This document shows, in pieces, positions 8,105-15,782 of a stretch of DNA of 64,000 nucleotides. The position numbers and the translations under genes were made by a program. The notes below the pieces were generated by a model. The model did not search any database. It worked only from the letters and a program-made list of their open reading frames with translations, and had not been told where the DNA came from. The DNA comes from Sphingomonas sp. PP-CE-3A-406 (GTDB taxonomy: Bacteria > Pseudomonadota > Alphaproteobacteria > Sphingomonadales > Sphingomonadaceae), in the NCBI RefSeq assembly GCF_003688625.1, contig NZ_RCWY01000004.1, positions 62,001 to 126,000 of the forward strand, written 5' to 3'. Positions within the stretch are counted from its first letter, which is position 1. Each line of letters begins with the position of its first letter.

Positions 8105-8920
8105 ATGAAACTGCTTGCCGTGATTGTCGGTGCCGACAGCGCTGCCGCCTGCCTCGATGCGGCGGTTCTCGCCGCCAGATCTCTTGGCGAGTCATCGATC
8201 GAGGCCCTCAATGTTGTCGTCGATCCCGAGCAGATCGCGGTTGCGAGCGAGGAGATCGACTTTCAACGCCTACGCGCGCGCGACGAGGGGACAGCCCAAG
8301 AGCGCGCGGATGCGGCGCGGGCCGCCTTCGTTGCCTGGACCGCAGCTACCAGCGATGACACACCCGAGGTCGCCTGGCGCTCGATCGTCGGCACCGAAGA
8401 AGCGACGGTCAAACAGGAGGCGGCAAATGTCGATGCGCTGATCGTCATCGCGCGCGAGCAGACGATGGACGGCGGCGACGCCCTGCACGCCGCAATTTTT
8501 TCGACCGACAAGCCCGTCCTCATCGTCCCGGCTGGGTGGAGAGCCGGCGCGCGAACCGGCTTCGAGCACATGGCCGTCGGGCTCAGCGACAGTGACACGG
8601 CGTGCCACGCCATTGAGGAGGCAGCCCCGTGGCTTCGTGTCGCCAAGCGTGTCACGGCAATCCGCATCGGTGAAGAAACCGATCCGGCGCTGGGCTTGGA
8701 AGCCTTGCTCGACGAAATCTGTGTTCGTCACGAATTGCATGTGGTGCCGCGCTCCAGCGAGAATCTGGGTGCCCAGCTCGTCGCCGAAGCGAAAGCGATC
8801 GGCGCCGAGCTTCTCGTGACCGGCGCCTATCGGCACAACCAGATCATCGAGTGGTTCATGGGCGGCACGACGCGCCACATCCTCGCCGCTGCCGATATAC
8901 CCCTGCTGATGGCGCACTGA
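8105..8920 (+). CDS. Universal stress protein, tandem UspA domains
   Basis: The 271-residue protein contains two UspA-like units, about residues 1-140 and 150-271. The second ends with the nucleotide-binding type motif LLVTGAYRHNQIIEWFMGG and then DIPLLMAH. Usp proteins are among gene families reported with fluoride riboswitches, which fits the location. The chosen ATG (8105) has GGGAGAC upstream; the longer frame from 7997 has no comparable signal. The 160 bases before it hold no visible gene or riboswitch. Confidence 0.85.
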   Translation: MKLLAVIVGADSAAACLDAAVLAARSLGESSIEALNVVVDPEQIAVASEEIDFQRLRARDEGTAQERADAARAAFVAWTAATSDDTPEVAWRSIVGTEEATVKQEAANVDALIVIAREQTMDGGDALHAAIFSTDKPVLIVPAGWRAGARTGFEHMAVGLSDSDTACHAIEEAAPWLRVAKRVTAIRIGEETDPALGLEALLDEICVRHELHVVPRSSENLGAQLVAEAKAIGAELLVTGAYRHNQIIEWFMGGTTRHILAAADIPLLMAH

Positions 8921-8929
8921 GGGGTGACG

Positions 8930-9553
8930 ATGCTCCCGCACGCGCGTCTGGTCCTCGTTCGACACGGCGAAAGCGAAGCCAACGCAGCCAACCGATTTAC
9001 TGGTTCTGCGGATCCGGCGCTAACGCCTCTGGGGCACCGTCAGGCCGAGGCGATCGCACACCGCCTGATCGCGCAAGGCATTCGGCCTGCACGGATTTTC
9101 CGCTCTACCCTTCGGCGTTGCGCGGACACGACGGCTATCGTCACTGCCGTGATGGGGGCACCAGATGTCCCTATCACGGTAGACCGGTCGCTCAACGAGC
9201 GCGATTACGGTGCGCTCACTGGTCTCAACAAGACCGAGGCGTCGGATCGCTACGGTAAAGATCAGGTCCGCCAATGGCGACGCTCCTATGCGGCTGCCCC
9301 GCCACACGGCGAGAGCCTGCGCGACACCGTCGCGCGCGTGCTCGCCTATTACGTTCGGACGATGCTGCCTGCCGTGATGAGTGGCGGCACGACACTCGTC
9401 GTCTCCCACGGCAACGCGTTGCGGGCGCTGGTTATGGCGCTCGACGGCCTTGATGCCGCCCGGGTCGAGACCCTCGATATCCCGACCGGAGGGGCGATCC
9501 TCTACGATTTCAGTTACACGACCGCGATCATCGGTCGCGCTATCCTTCAGTGA
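8930..9553 (+). CDS. gpmA: 2,3-bisphosphoglycerate-dependent phosphoglycerate mutase
   Basis: The 207-residue enzyme interconverts 3- and 2-phosphoglycerate in glycolysis. Signatures are LVRHGESEANAANRFTG with the phospho-accepting His, LNERDYGALTGLNK, the WRRSY...PPHGESL block and SHGNALRALV with the second catalytic His. The ATG at 8930 has GAGGGG at a good distance; a GTG at 8924 is possible. It lies between usp and enolase, the next enzyme of the pathway. The pairing suggests a dedicated second copy of lower glycolysis in the fluoride island, because housekeeping copies are expected elsewhere on the chromosome. Confidence 0.9.
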   Translation: MLPHARLVLVRHGESEANAANRFTGSADPALTPLGHRQAEAIAHRLIAQGIRPARIFRSTLRRCADTTAIVTAVMGAPDVPITVDRSLNERDYGALTGLNKTEASDRYGKDQVRQWRRSYAAAPPHGESLRDTVARVLAYYVRTMLPAVMSGGTTLVVSHGNALRALVMALDGLDAARVETLDIPTGGAILYDFSYTTAIIGRAILQ

Positions 9554-9567
9554 CAAGGACTCCGACC

Positions 9568-10869
9568 ATGCCGGCCAGCAGCCACATCACCAGCCTCCGT
9601 GCCCTCGAGATCCTCGACTCCCGAGGCTATCCGACTTTGTCCGTCACCGTGACCTTGGACAACGGCATCACAGCATCGGCATCGGTGCCGTCGGGTGCGT
9701 CGACAGGCGCACATGAGGCCGTCGAGCTCCGCGACAACAACCCCGATCGTTTCGCCGGAAAGGGTGTTCGGCAAGCCCTGCAGAACGTCGAAGGCGAGAT
9801 CGGCAGCGCGATCATCGGAATGGATGTCTGCGCGCAGCCGGACATCGACCGGGTGATGATCGAACGCGATGCCACGCCGAACAAGGCGCGGCTTGGCGGC
9901 AATGCGATTCTGGGTGTTTCGATGGCGGTCGCGCGCGCCGCATCATCGGTGCTCGGGCAGCCGCTTTACGAGACGCTCGCCGGTACGACCGACTACCTCC
10001 TTCCGATGCCGTGCATGAACGTCCTGAATGGTGGCAAGCATGCCGATAGCAGCCTCGACTTTCAGGAATTCATGATCGTTCCGGTGGGAGCCTCCAGCTT
10101 CGCCGAAGCGATGCGCTATGGTGCGGAAACCTATGCCGCATTGCGCGACCTCCTCCATGGTCGCGGCCTCAAGACGGCAGTCGGCGACGAAGGCGGATTT
10201 GCCCCGAACCTCAAAAGCAACGAGGCCGCCTGCGAGTTGATCGTCGATGCGATCGAAGCCGCGGGTTATCGACCTGGTACAGACATCGCCATCGCGCTCG
10301 ATCCAGCCGCATCGTCCTTATCGGATGGGGAGCAATACGATCTTGCGCGGTCGGGAACGGGCCTGCTCGACCGCGCAGGCTTGCTCGCGCTCTACGGGCG
10401 CTGGATCGATGCGTATCCGATCGTTTCGATCGAGGACGGGTTCGGTGAGGAGGACTGGCAAGGGTTCATCGACCAGACCGTAAGCCAGGGTAGCCGGATC
10501 CAGATCGTCGGCGACGATCTCCTGGTCACCAATCCCCGGATCATCCGGGAAGGCATCGCTCGAAAAGCTGCCAACGCAGCCCTCATCAAACCCAATCAGA
10601 TCGGCACCGTCACGGAGACGATCGAGGCGGTTCGCATCTGCCACGCTGCGGGATGGGGAACGATGGTGTCGCACCGGTCGGGCGAGACCACGGACGCCTT
10701 TATCGCCGATCTCGCGGTTGCGGTCGGCGCCGGGCAAATCAAATCCGGCGCACCCTGCCGGGGTGAGCGTTTGGCCAAATACAACCGACTGATCGAGATC
10801 GAAGCCGAGCTCGGCGCCAAAGCACGTTTCACCAATCCCTTCGTGTCGCGACCGAAGCCCCGGACGTGA
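9568..10869 (+). CDS. eno: Enolase, island-encoded copy
   Basis: The 433-residue protein is a full-length enolase (2-phosphoglycerate to phosphoenolpyruvate). All key sites are visible: PSGASTGAHEAVELRD loop, VGDEGGFAPN with catalytic Glu208, Mg ligands Asp245, Glu289 (SIEDG) and Asp316 (VGDD), catalytic Lys341 (KPNQIGT), SHRSGET and KSGAPCRGERLAKYN. Fluoride with phosphate inhibits enolase in classical biochemistry, so an extra copy in a fluoride operon may be a resistant or dosage-compensating form. The ATG at 9568 is preceded by AAGGA; a GTG at 9550 overlaps the gpmA stop. Its own stop overlaps the next GTG. Confidence 0.93.
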   Translation: MPASSHITSLRALEILDSRGYPTLSVTVTLDNGITASASVPSGASTGAHEAVELRDNNPDRFAGKGVRQALQNVEGEIGSAIIGMDVCAQPDIDRVMIERDATPNKARLGGNAILGVSMAVARAASSVLGQPLYETLAGTTDYLLPMPCMNVLNGGKHADSSLDFQEFMIVPVGASSFAEAMRYGAETYAALRDLLHGRGLKTAVGDEGGFAPNLKSNEAACELIVDAIEAAGYRPGTDIAIALDPAASSLSDGEQYDLARSGTGLLDRAGLLALYGRWIDAYPIVSIEDGFGEEDWQGFIDQTVSQGSRIQIVGDDLLVTNPRIIREGIARKAANAALIKPNQIGTVTETIEAVRICHAAGWGTMVSHRSGETTDAFIADLAVAVGAGQIKSGAPCRGERLAKYNRLIEIEAELGAKARFTNPFVSRPKPRT

Positions 10870-11267
10870 CGGATCTACCCTCGCTGATCGCTCCGATCGT
10901 CCTCGGCATCGTCGAGGGATCGACCGAGTTCATCCCGGTTTCCTCTACCGGCCATCTCATTTTGACCGAACGACTGATCGGCTACGAAGGGCGGCAAGCC
11001 GGGATCAGCGATGTCGTCATTCAGGTCGGGGCGATCCTCGCGATCTGCTGGTTGTACCGCGCGCGGCTCTGGTCGGTCGTCTCCGGCTTGTCGTCCGATG
11101 CCGACGCCCGCCGCTTCTCGAGAAACGTGCTGGTCGCCTTCCTTCCCTCGGTCGTGGTCGGCGCGTTGGCGCATGATTTCATCAAGCGCCTTTCGGTGCA
11201 CCGTTTCCAATTGTTGGTCGCCGCTCTCCTCTCGGTGACGGCAGTTCAGATGATAGTGACGGGGTGA
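10866..11267 (+). CDS. Truncated undecaprenyl-diphosphatase (UppP/BacA) N-terminal half
   Basis: This 133-residue membrane protein starts with the first UppP signature, IVEGSTEFIPVSSTGHLI, and continues through about four helices. It stops at half the usual length of about 265 residues. The second half of the inverted-repeat fold, with the catalytic arginine motif (PGxSRSG type), is absent and is not present in another frame, because crcB begins 3 bases later. It is therefore probably inactive alone unless it dimerises. The GTG overlaps the enolase stop, so it is still in the operon. UppP is a pyrophosphatase, the kind of enzyme fluoride affects. Confidence 0.7.
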   Translation: MTDLPSLIAPIVLGIVEGSTEFIPVSSTGHLILTERLIGYEGRQAGISDVVIQVGAILAICWLYRARLWSVVSGLSSDADARRFSRNVLVAFLPSVVVGALAHDFIKRLSVHRFQLLVAALLSVTAVQMIVTG

Positions 11268-11270
11268 ACG

Positions 11271-11657
11271 ATGCCGATCTGGCTTGGCTTTCTGGTCGTG
11301 TTCCTGGGCTCGGGCGTGGGCGGCATGCTGCGTCACGGCGTCGGCATCGTGGCACTACGTCTTATGGGGCCAACCTTCCCTTGGGGAACCTTGGCCATCA
11401 ACGTGGTCGGCTCGGCGCTGATGGGCATGATGATCGGCCTGTTTGCCGCCAAGAGCATCGAAAATGCGGAGTTGCGCCTGTTCGTGACGACGGGACTTAT
11501 CGGCGGATTTACGACCTGGTCGACCTTCTCGCTCGATGCCGTGACATTATGGGAGCGCGGCGAGACCGGCGCCGCGATCGGCTATGTGCTGGCAAGTCTT
11601 GTTCTCTCGGTCGTCGTTCTGGCGATTGCTCTCGTTATCACCCGACGGTGGGGATGA
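11271..11657 (+). CDS. crcB: CrcB/Fluc fluoride channel (intact)
   Basis: The 128-residue protein has four membrane helices. It carries family landmarks GSGVGGMLRHGVG, PWGTLAINVVGSALMG (the central Asn) and VTTGLIGGFTTWSTFSLDA with the Phe-box and Na+-site region. It should form a dual-topology dimer that lets fluoride leave the cytoplasm. It is the last gene of the island operon, 3 bases behind the truncated uppP. It preserves the Trp (LWERGE) that is an amber codon in the decayed copy at 1773-2156. Confidence 0.93.
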   Translation: MPIWLGFLVVFLGSGVGGMLRHGVGIVALRLMGPTFPWGTLAINVVGSALMGMMIGLFAAKSIENAELRLFVTTGLIGGFTTWSTFSLDAVTLWERGETGAAIGYVLASLVLSVVVLAIALVITRRWG

Positions 11658-11729
11658 TTTCGGAACGATCGGCGCGCGGGCCGCATTGGATTCAGAGTTT
11701 CCATGGACCTTTAATCGGACGTCTTTTCC

Positions 11730-11996
11730 ATGCTCAAATATCTCGCTGCCGGCGCGCTGGCACTCGTCATCGCTTCCCCCGCCCTCGCTGACGACGATCG
11801 GGTGACCCCGCGCCAGCGGGCCTCGACGCTTACCGCCTTGAAGCGGATCGGCTGCACTGCGCCACGCTCGATCGAGCGCGACGATGGTGGCTTCGAGGTC
11901 GACGACGCACGCTGCCGTGGCGGCCGCTATGACATCAAGCTAAACCGCAACTTCAAGGTCGTTTCCCGCGAAAAGCAGGACCGCGACGACGACTGA
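11730..11996 (+). CDS. Small exported protein, PepSY-like size, unknown function
   Basis: The 88-residue protein has a clear signal peptide (about residues 1-20, ending ALA) followed by a charged mature domain with two cysteines (IGCTAP and ARCRGG) that could form a disulfide. The pattern of a short periplasmic domain with DGGFEVDDARCRGGRYDIKL resembles small PepSY-like proteins, but I cannot assign it firmly. It begins 72 bases after crcB and may be its own transcript. Confidence 0.65.
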   Translation: MLKYLAAGALALVIASPALADDDRVTPRQRASTLTALKRIGCTAPRSIERDDGGFEVDDARCRGGRYDIKLNRNFKVVSREKQDRDDD

Positions 11997-12065
11997 TCCG
12001 ACGCCTGCGCGTCTCCTCGCATCTAATAGCGAGCCTTTGGCGTTGATGCTTTAAAGGAGACGCAT

Positions 12066-12218
12066 ATGGCCGAGACGGACAAGGATGAGCCGACCACGCA
12101 GGAAACCGCGGAGATGGTCGAAGTTGGCGAAATGGTCGCCTCGGAGAAGCGTAAAGACGACCGATCGTCTCCAGAAGCGCCGGGGCTAGGGGACAACATC
12201 GAACGTCGCGAAGACTGA
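12066..12218 (+). CDS. Small acidic/charged protein, paralogue of the one at 1633
   Basis: A 50-codon ORF starts at an ATG with a strong ribosome binding site (AGGAGA, 12055-12060). The product is hydrophilic and charged, without membrane segment. Its core EPTTQETAEMVEV aligns with KPTTQESAEILEL of the protein at 1633-1758; the C-terminal extension (SSPEAPGLGDNIERRED) is unique. The two copies stand on either side of the fluoride genes. Function is not recognised. Confidence 0.6.
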   Translation: MAETDKDEPTTQETAEMVEVGEMVASEKRKDDRSSPEAPGLGDNIERRED

Positions 12219-12318
12219 TCACGTAGTCGGTTTCGACGGTCGACGACTAACAGCCCAGCAGGCCATTGGCTGGTATTGCACAGTAGCCGCTCTGATCTTC
12301 CATCGCGTCGGGGCGAGG

Positions 12319-13074
12319 TCAAACACCTCGAGGGGGTGCCGTGGTCGCGATAGTCGACAAGTCTGTCGTCAGGTCGATCCCTACGCGAACTTCCTTGCGC
12401 TCGGAATAGCGGTCGACGAGTTGTGCCGCGTGCGGGCGCAGCAGCACCGTGAACCGCACCAGTTCCTCCATTACGTCTACGATGCGGTCATAATAGCTCG
12501 ACGGCTTCATGCGATCGTCCTCGCCGAATTCGGCGAACGCCTTGGCGACGCTCGACTGGTTCGGTATCGTCACCATTCGCATCCAGCGGCCGAGCACGCG
12601 CAGCGTGTTGACGCTGTTGAACGACTGCGAACCCGCCGATACCTGCATGACTGCCAGCGTGCGTCCCTGCGTCGGTCGCATCCCGCCCATCGAGAGCGGC
12701 AGATGATCGATTTGGAGCTTCATGATGCCGGTGATCTGGCCGTGCCGTTCAGGGCTGCACCACACCTGACCTTCCGACCACAACGACAGTTCACGCAGCT
12801 CGTGGACGGCCGGATGGTCGTCGCCGACGACCTGATCGGGCAACGGCAGCGCCGAGGGATCGTAAATGCGCGTTTCGCATCCGAAGAATTGCAGTAGTCG
12901 CGCCGCTTCCTCGACACACAGCCGCGAGAATGACCGCTCGCGCAAGGAACCGTAGAGCAGAAGGATTCGTGGCGGCGGAGCACCCGCGCCGAGGCCATGA
13001 GCAGGTCGTTCGATCGCATAGCTTCGATCGAGCGCGGGCAGATGGTCGGGGTCGGAGAGCGTTCGAACAGGCAT
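12319..13074 (-). CDS. arsH: ArsH, NADPH-dependent FMN reductase-like arsenical resistance protein
   Basis: The 251-residue flavoprotein has ArsH landmarks: RILLLYGSLRERSFSR (flavin phosphate loop), VWCSPERHGQITGIMKLQIDHLP, then GRTLAVMQVSAGSQSFN. ArsH oxidises trivalent organoarsenicals with NADPH/FMN. It is the last gene of the ars operon, and its ATG overlaps the stop of the YnfA gene (TGATG). The longer open frame upstream only shadows that gene. Confidence 0.92.
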   Translation of the reverse strand: MPVRTLSDPDHLPALDRSYAIERPAHGLGAGAPPPRILLLYGSLRERSFSRLCVEEAARLLQFFGCETRIYDPSALPLPDQVVGDDHPAVHELRELSLWSEGQVWCSPERHGQITGIMKLQIDHLPLSMGGMRPTQGRTLAVMQVSAGSQSFNSVNTLRVLGRWMRMVTIPNQSSVAKAFAEFGEDDRMKPSSYYDRIVDVMEELVRFTVLLRPHAAQLVDRYSERKEVRVGIDLTTDLSTIATTAPPRGV

Positions 13075-13397
13075 CAGGCGGTTCGTGGTCCCAAGAGGAT
13101 GATACAGGTGCCGATCAGACAGAGCGCCGCGCCGCTCACATCCCAGCGATCGGGCCGCACGCCTTCGACGGTCCAGAGCCAAGCAAGCGATGCACAGATG
13201 TAAATGCCGCCGTAAGCGGCATACGCTCGTCCCGCGGCATCGCTGTCCACGCGGGTGAGGAGCCATGCGAACAGGATCAATGAGACGACGCCCGGAGCAA
13301 GCCACAAGGGTGACTTCGCCATGCGAAGCCAGGCCCAGAAGGCAAAGCATCCGCCAATTTCAGCAAGCGCCGCGCCGATGTAGATCAGGGCTGTCAT
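13074..13397 (-). CDS. YnfA/UPF0060 family small membrane protein
   Basis: The 107-residue protein has four hydrophobic helices and matches the UPF0060/YnfA family: LAEIGGCFAFWAWLR, AYAAYGGIYICASLAWLW and GAALCLIGTCIILLG. The family is related to small multidrug resistance transporters, and the substrate is not established. It overlaps arsB upstream by 4 bases and arsH downstream by 1 base. It is thus embedded in the arsenic operon, which suggests a role in arsenic or associated cation handling. Confidence 0.88.
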   Translation of the reverse strand: MTALIYIGAALAEIGGCFAFWAWLRMAKSPLWLAPGVVSLILFAWLLTRVDSDAAGRAYAAYGGIYICASLAWLWTVEGVRPDRWDVSGAALCLIGTCIILLGPRTA

Positions 13398-14680
13398 CCG
13401 ATCGTGATCCTCAATGCCAAGGCGGCAAGCGTGACCAGCAATACCGGCACAGTCAGCGTGATACCGACACGGAAATAATAGCCCCATCCGATCCGAACAC
13501 CTTTCTGGCCGAGGACGTGGAGCCATAACAGCGTTGCGAGCGAGCCGATCGGCGTCAGCTTGGGGCCAAGATCGCAGCCGATGACATTGGCGTAGATCAT
13601 TGCTTCTTGCACGGCGCCAGTGGCATGGGTCGCGTCGATCGACAGCGCGCCCACCAGTACGGTCGGCATGTTGTTCATCACGGACGACAGGATGGCCGCG
13701 ATCACGCCTGTCCCGAACGCCGCCCCCCACACGCCGCCCTGAGCGGTGCGATCGAGCAGCGCGGCGAGATGGTCGGTCAGGCCCGCGTTTCGCAGCCCGT
13801 AGACGACCAGGTACATGCCGAGAGAGAAGATCACGACCTGCCACGGTGCGCCGCGCAGCACCTTGCCGGTCTGGATCACATGGCCCCGTCCCGCAATTAC
13901 CAGCAGCAGGATCGCGCCGGCAGCGGCAACGGCGCTGACCGGCACGCCGATCGGTTCGAGCAGGAAGAAGCCAGCGAGCAGCAGCGCGAGGACGATCCAG
14001 CCGGCACGGAAGGTCGCGGGGTCTCGGATGACATCGCGCGGCGCGCGGAGCGCCCCCACGTCATAGTCTTCTGGGAGGTCGCGCCGGAAGAACAGCAGCA
14101 GCACGCCCAGCGTGGCGGCGATCGACACCAGATCGACCGGGACCATCACGGACGCATATGTGCCGAACCCGATCTTGAAGAAGTCGGCTGACACGATGTT
14201 GACGAGGTTCGAGACCACCAGCGGCAGGCTGGCCGTGTCGGCGATGAACCCGGCCGCCATGACGAACGCCAGCGTCGCCTTGTCCTTGAACCCCAGCGCG
14301 CGCAGCATGGCGATGACGATCGGCGTGAGGATCAGCGCCGCACCATCATTGGCGAACAACGCCGACACCGCCGCGCCGAGCAGCACGATCAGGACGAAGA
14401 GTCGGCGCCCATGTCCCCTGCCCCAGCGCGCAACGTGGAGCGCCGCCCATTCGAAGGATCCAGCTTCATCGAGCAACAGGCTTATGACAATGATCGCGAC
14501 GAATGCAGCCGTCGCGTTCCAGACGATGCCCCAAACGACCGGGACGTCGGACAGCGTGACGACGCCCGCGAGCAGCGCCAAGACGGCCCCGGCGATCGCG
14601 CTCCACCCGATTCCGAGCCCCTTGGGTTGCCAGATGACGAGCACGATCGTGACGACGAAGATCAGGACGGCAAGAAGCAT
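13394..14680 (-). CDS. arsB: ArsB arsenite efflux transporter
   Basis: The 428-residue, roughly 12-helix membrane protein matches ArsB: LFANDGAALILTPIVIAML, ADTASLPLVVSNLVNIV, SSVMNNMPTVLVGALS and GCDLGPKLTPIGSLATLLW. It extrudes arsenite with the proton gradient; no arsA ATPase gene is present, so it probably works alone. It overlaps arsC by one base and the YnfA gene by four. Confidence 0.93.
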   Translation of the reverse strand: MLLAVLIFVVTIVLVIWQPKGLGIGWSAIAGAVLALLAGVVTLSDVPVVWGIVWNATAAFVAIIVISLLLDEAGSFEWAALHVARWGRGHGRRLFVLIVLLGAAVSALFANDGAALILTPIVIAMLRALGFKDKATLAFVMAAGFIADTASLPLVVSNLVNIVSADFFKIGFGTYASVMVPVDLVSIAATLGVLLLFFRRDLPEDYDVGALRAPRDVIRDPATFRAGWIVLALLLAGFFLLEPIGVPVSAVAAAGAILLLVIAGRGHVIQTGKVLRGAPWQVVIFSLGMYLVVYGLRNAGLTDHLAALLDRTAQGGVWGAAFGTGVIAAILSSVMNNMPTVLVGALSIDATHATGAVQEAMIYANVIGCDLGPKLTPIGSLATLLWLHVLGQKGVRIGWGYYFRVGITLTVPVLLVTLAALALRITIG

Positions 14681-15108
14681 CAGGCGATGCGCTGGCCCGA
14701 GGCGTTTACCACCTGTTGTCCGTCTTCCTTCGCGAACGCGCCGCGCTGATCGCCCGGCAGCAGATCAAGCACGGCTTCGGACGGCCGGCAGAGCTTCACG
14801 CCGAGCGGTGAGACGACTATCGGCCGGTTGATGAGGATCGGGTGCGTCATCATCGTATCCACCAGCGCGTCGTCGGACAGCGATGTGTCGCCCAGGCCGA
14901 GCTCCGCATAGGGCGTACCCTTTTCGCGTAGCAGCTCGCGGGGCGTTATGCCGGCGCGGTCGATCAGCTCGACCAGCAGCGCGCGCGAGGGCGGGGTTTT
15001 CAGATATTCGACCACGTGCGGTTCGATGCCGGCATTGCGGATCAGGCCTAGCGTGTTGCGCGACGTGCCGCACACGGGGTTGTGATAGATCACGATATCG
15101 ACGGCCAC
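14680..15108 (-). CDS. arsC: ArsC arsenate reductase, glutaredoxin-dependent type
   Basis: The 142-residue cytoplasmic enzyme reduces arsenate to arsenite for export by ArsB. The catalytic cysteine is Cys13 in HNPVCGTSRNTL, and the arginine region THPILINRPIVVSPLG is typical of the R773-type, glutathione/glutaredoxin-dependent class. It lies 10 bases after arsR and overlaps arsB by one base. Confidence 0.94.
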   Translation of the reverse strand: MAVDIVIYHNPVCGTSRNTLGLIRNAGIEPHVVEYLKTPPSRALLVELIDRAGITPRELLREKGTPYAELGLGDTSLSDDALVDTMMTHPILINRPIVVSPLGVKLCRPSEAVLDLLPGDQRGAFAKEDGQQVVNASGQRIA

Positions 15109-15118
15109 GGGCGTCCTT

Positions 15119-15451
15119 TCAGCAGCATGGGGTGAGTTCGGCGATCAGCGGGGCGCACAGCTCCGCGTTGCCGGCGCAGCAATCCTTGACGAGAAAGAGC
15201 GTTAGCGCGCGCAGGCCGTCGAGATCGGCACGATAGATGATCGAGCGGCTATGACGTTCGGATCGCACCAGCCCGCCACGGGCGAGGATGCCGAGGTGTG
15301 CGGACATCGTGTTTTGCGGTACGTCGAGCTGACGGGCGATTTCGCCGGCAGCCAAGCCATGCGGTTCGTGCCGCACCAACAGGCGGAACACGTCGAGGCG
15401 TGTTCCTTGTGCGAGCGCGCCGAGCGCTGAAATTGCCGTGTTGTTTTCCAT
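15119..15451 (-). CDS. arsR: ArsR-family arsenic-responsive repressor
   Basis: The 110-residue winged-helix protein has the ArsR DNA-binding segment LDVPQNTMSAHLGILARGGLV and a C-terminal cysteine cluster (KDCCAGNAELC, then terminal CC). Such a C-terminal cluster would bind As(III) in place of the classic helix site. The ATG at 15451 is chosen by family length; the frame extends further upstream without family similarity. A perfect inverted repeat straddles this start (15448-15475), which fits autoregulation. Confidence 0.9.
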   Translation of the reverse strand: MENNTAISALGALAQGTRLDVFRLLVRHEPHGLAAGEIARQLDVPQNTMSAHLGILARGGLVRSERHSRSIIYRADLDGLRALTLFLVKDCCAGNAELCAPLIAELTPCC

Positions 15452-15475
15452 ATATCCAGGATAGCAGCTATATGG
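15448..15475. promoter_or_regulatory. Candidate ArsR operator
   Basis: CCATATA (15448-15454) and TATATGG (15469-15475) form a perfect 7-base inverted repeat around a 14-base spacer. It covers the start codon of arsR and the immediate upstream DNA. AT-rich inverted repeats near the start of arsR are typical binding sites, but overlap with the start codon is unusual and could mean a leaderless transcript. Confidence 0.45.
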
Positions 15476-15782
15476 TTTCGGTCCAGACGTTGATAGCACC
15501 AAGTAGGCAGGCAGTCGGCACCCTACGCTCTTTTCCGAAGTCCCCAACGAGTGGGGCGGGACCCCGCGGGCACGGCTCTATCGGCCCGCTGGGCGTGCCG
15601 ACCGAGCCATCGTGCCGGCGTCTCGGCCCTGCCGGTGACGATTCTCGCGTAAGGTGTGCCACATGGCACACCTGCGAACGCGCAGGGCGCGAGCAGTGTT
15701 TCGATTGGCGTCGACGCCCTCCCCCGGAGGCCACGCCGCACAGCACTTCGCGCGCAGAACCGCGTGTCGTGAGTTGATGGGC
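15476..15782. other. Intergenic segment with one perfect palindrome
   Basis: About 300 bases between arsR and the cytochrome gene (the latter ends here). No coding region is convincing on either strand. The only striking element is GGTGTGCCA-CA-TGGCACACC at 15653-15672, a perfect 9-base inverted repeat with a 2-base centre. Confidence 0.5.

Noticed and set aside
13607..14831. Long plus-strand frames opposite arsB/arsC
   Set aside because: Low-complexity Arg/Ala/Ser products that mirror the real genes on the other strand.
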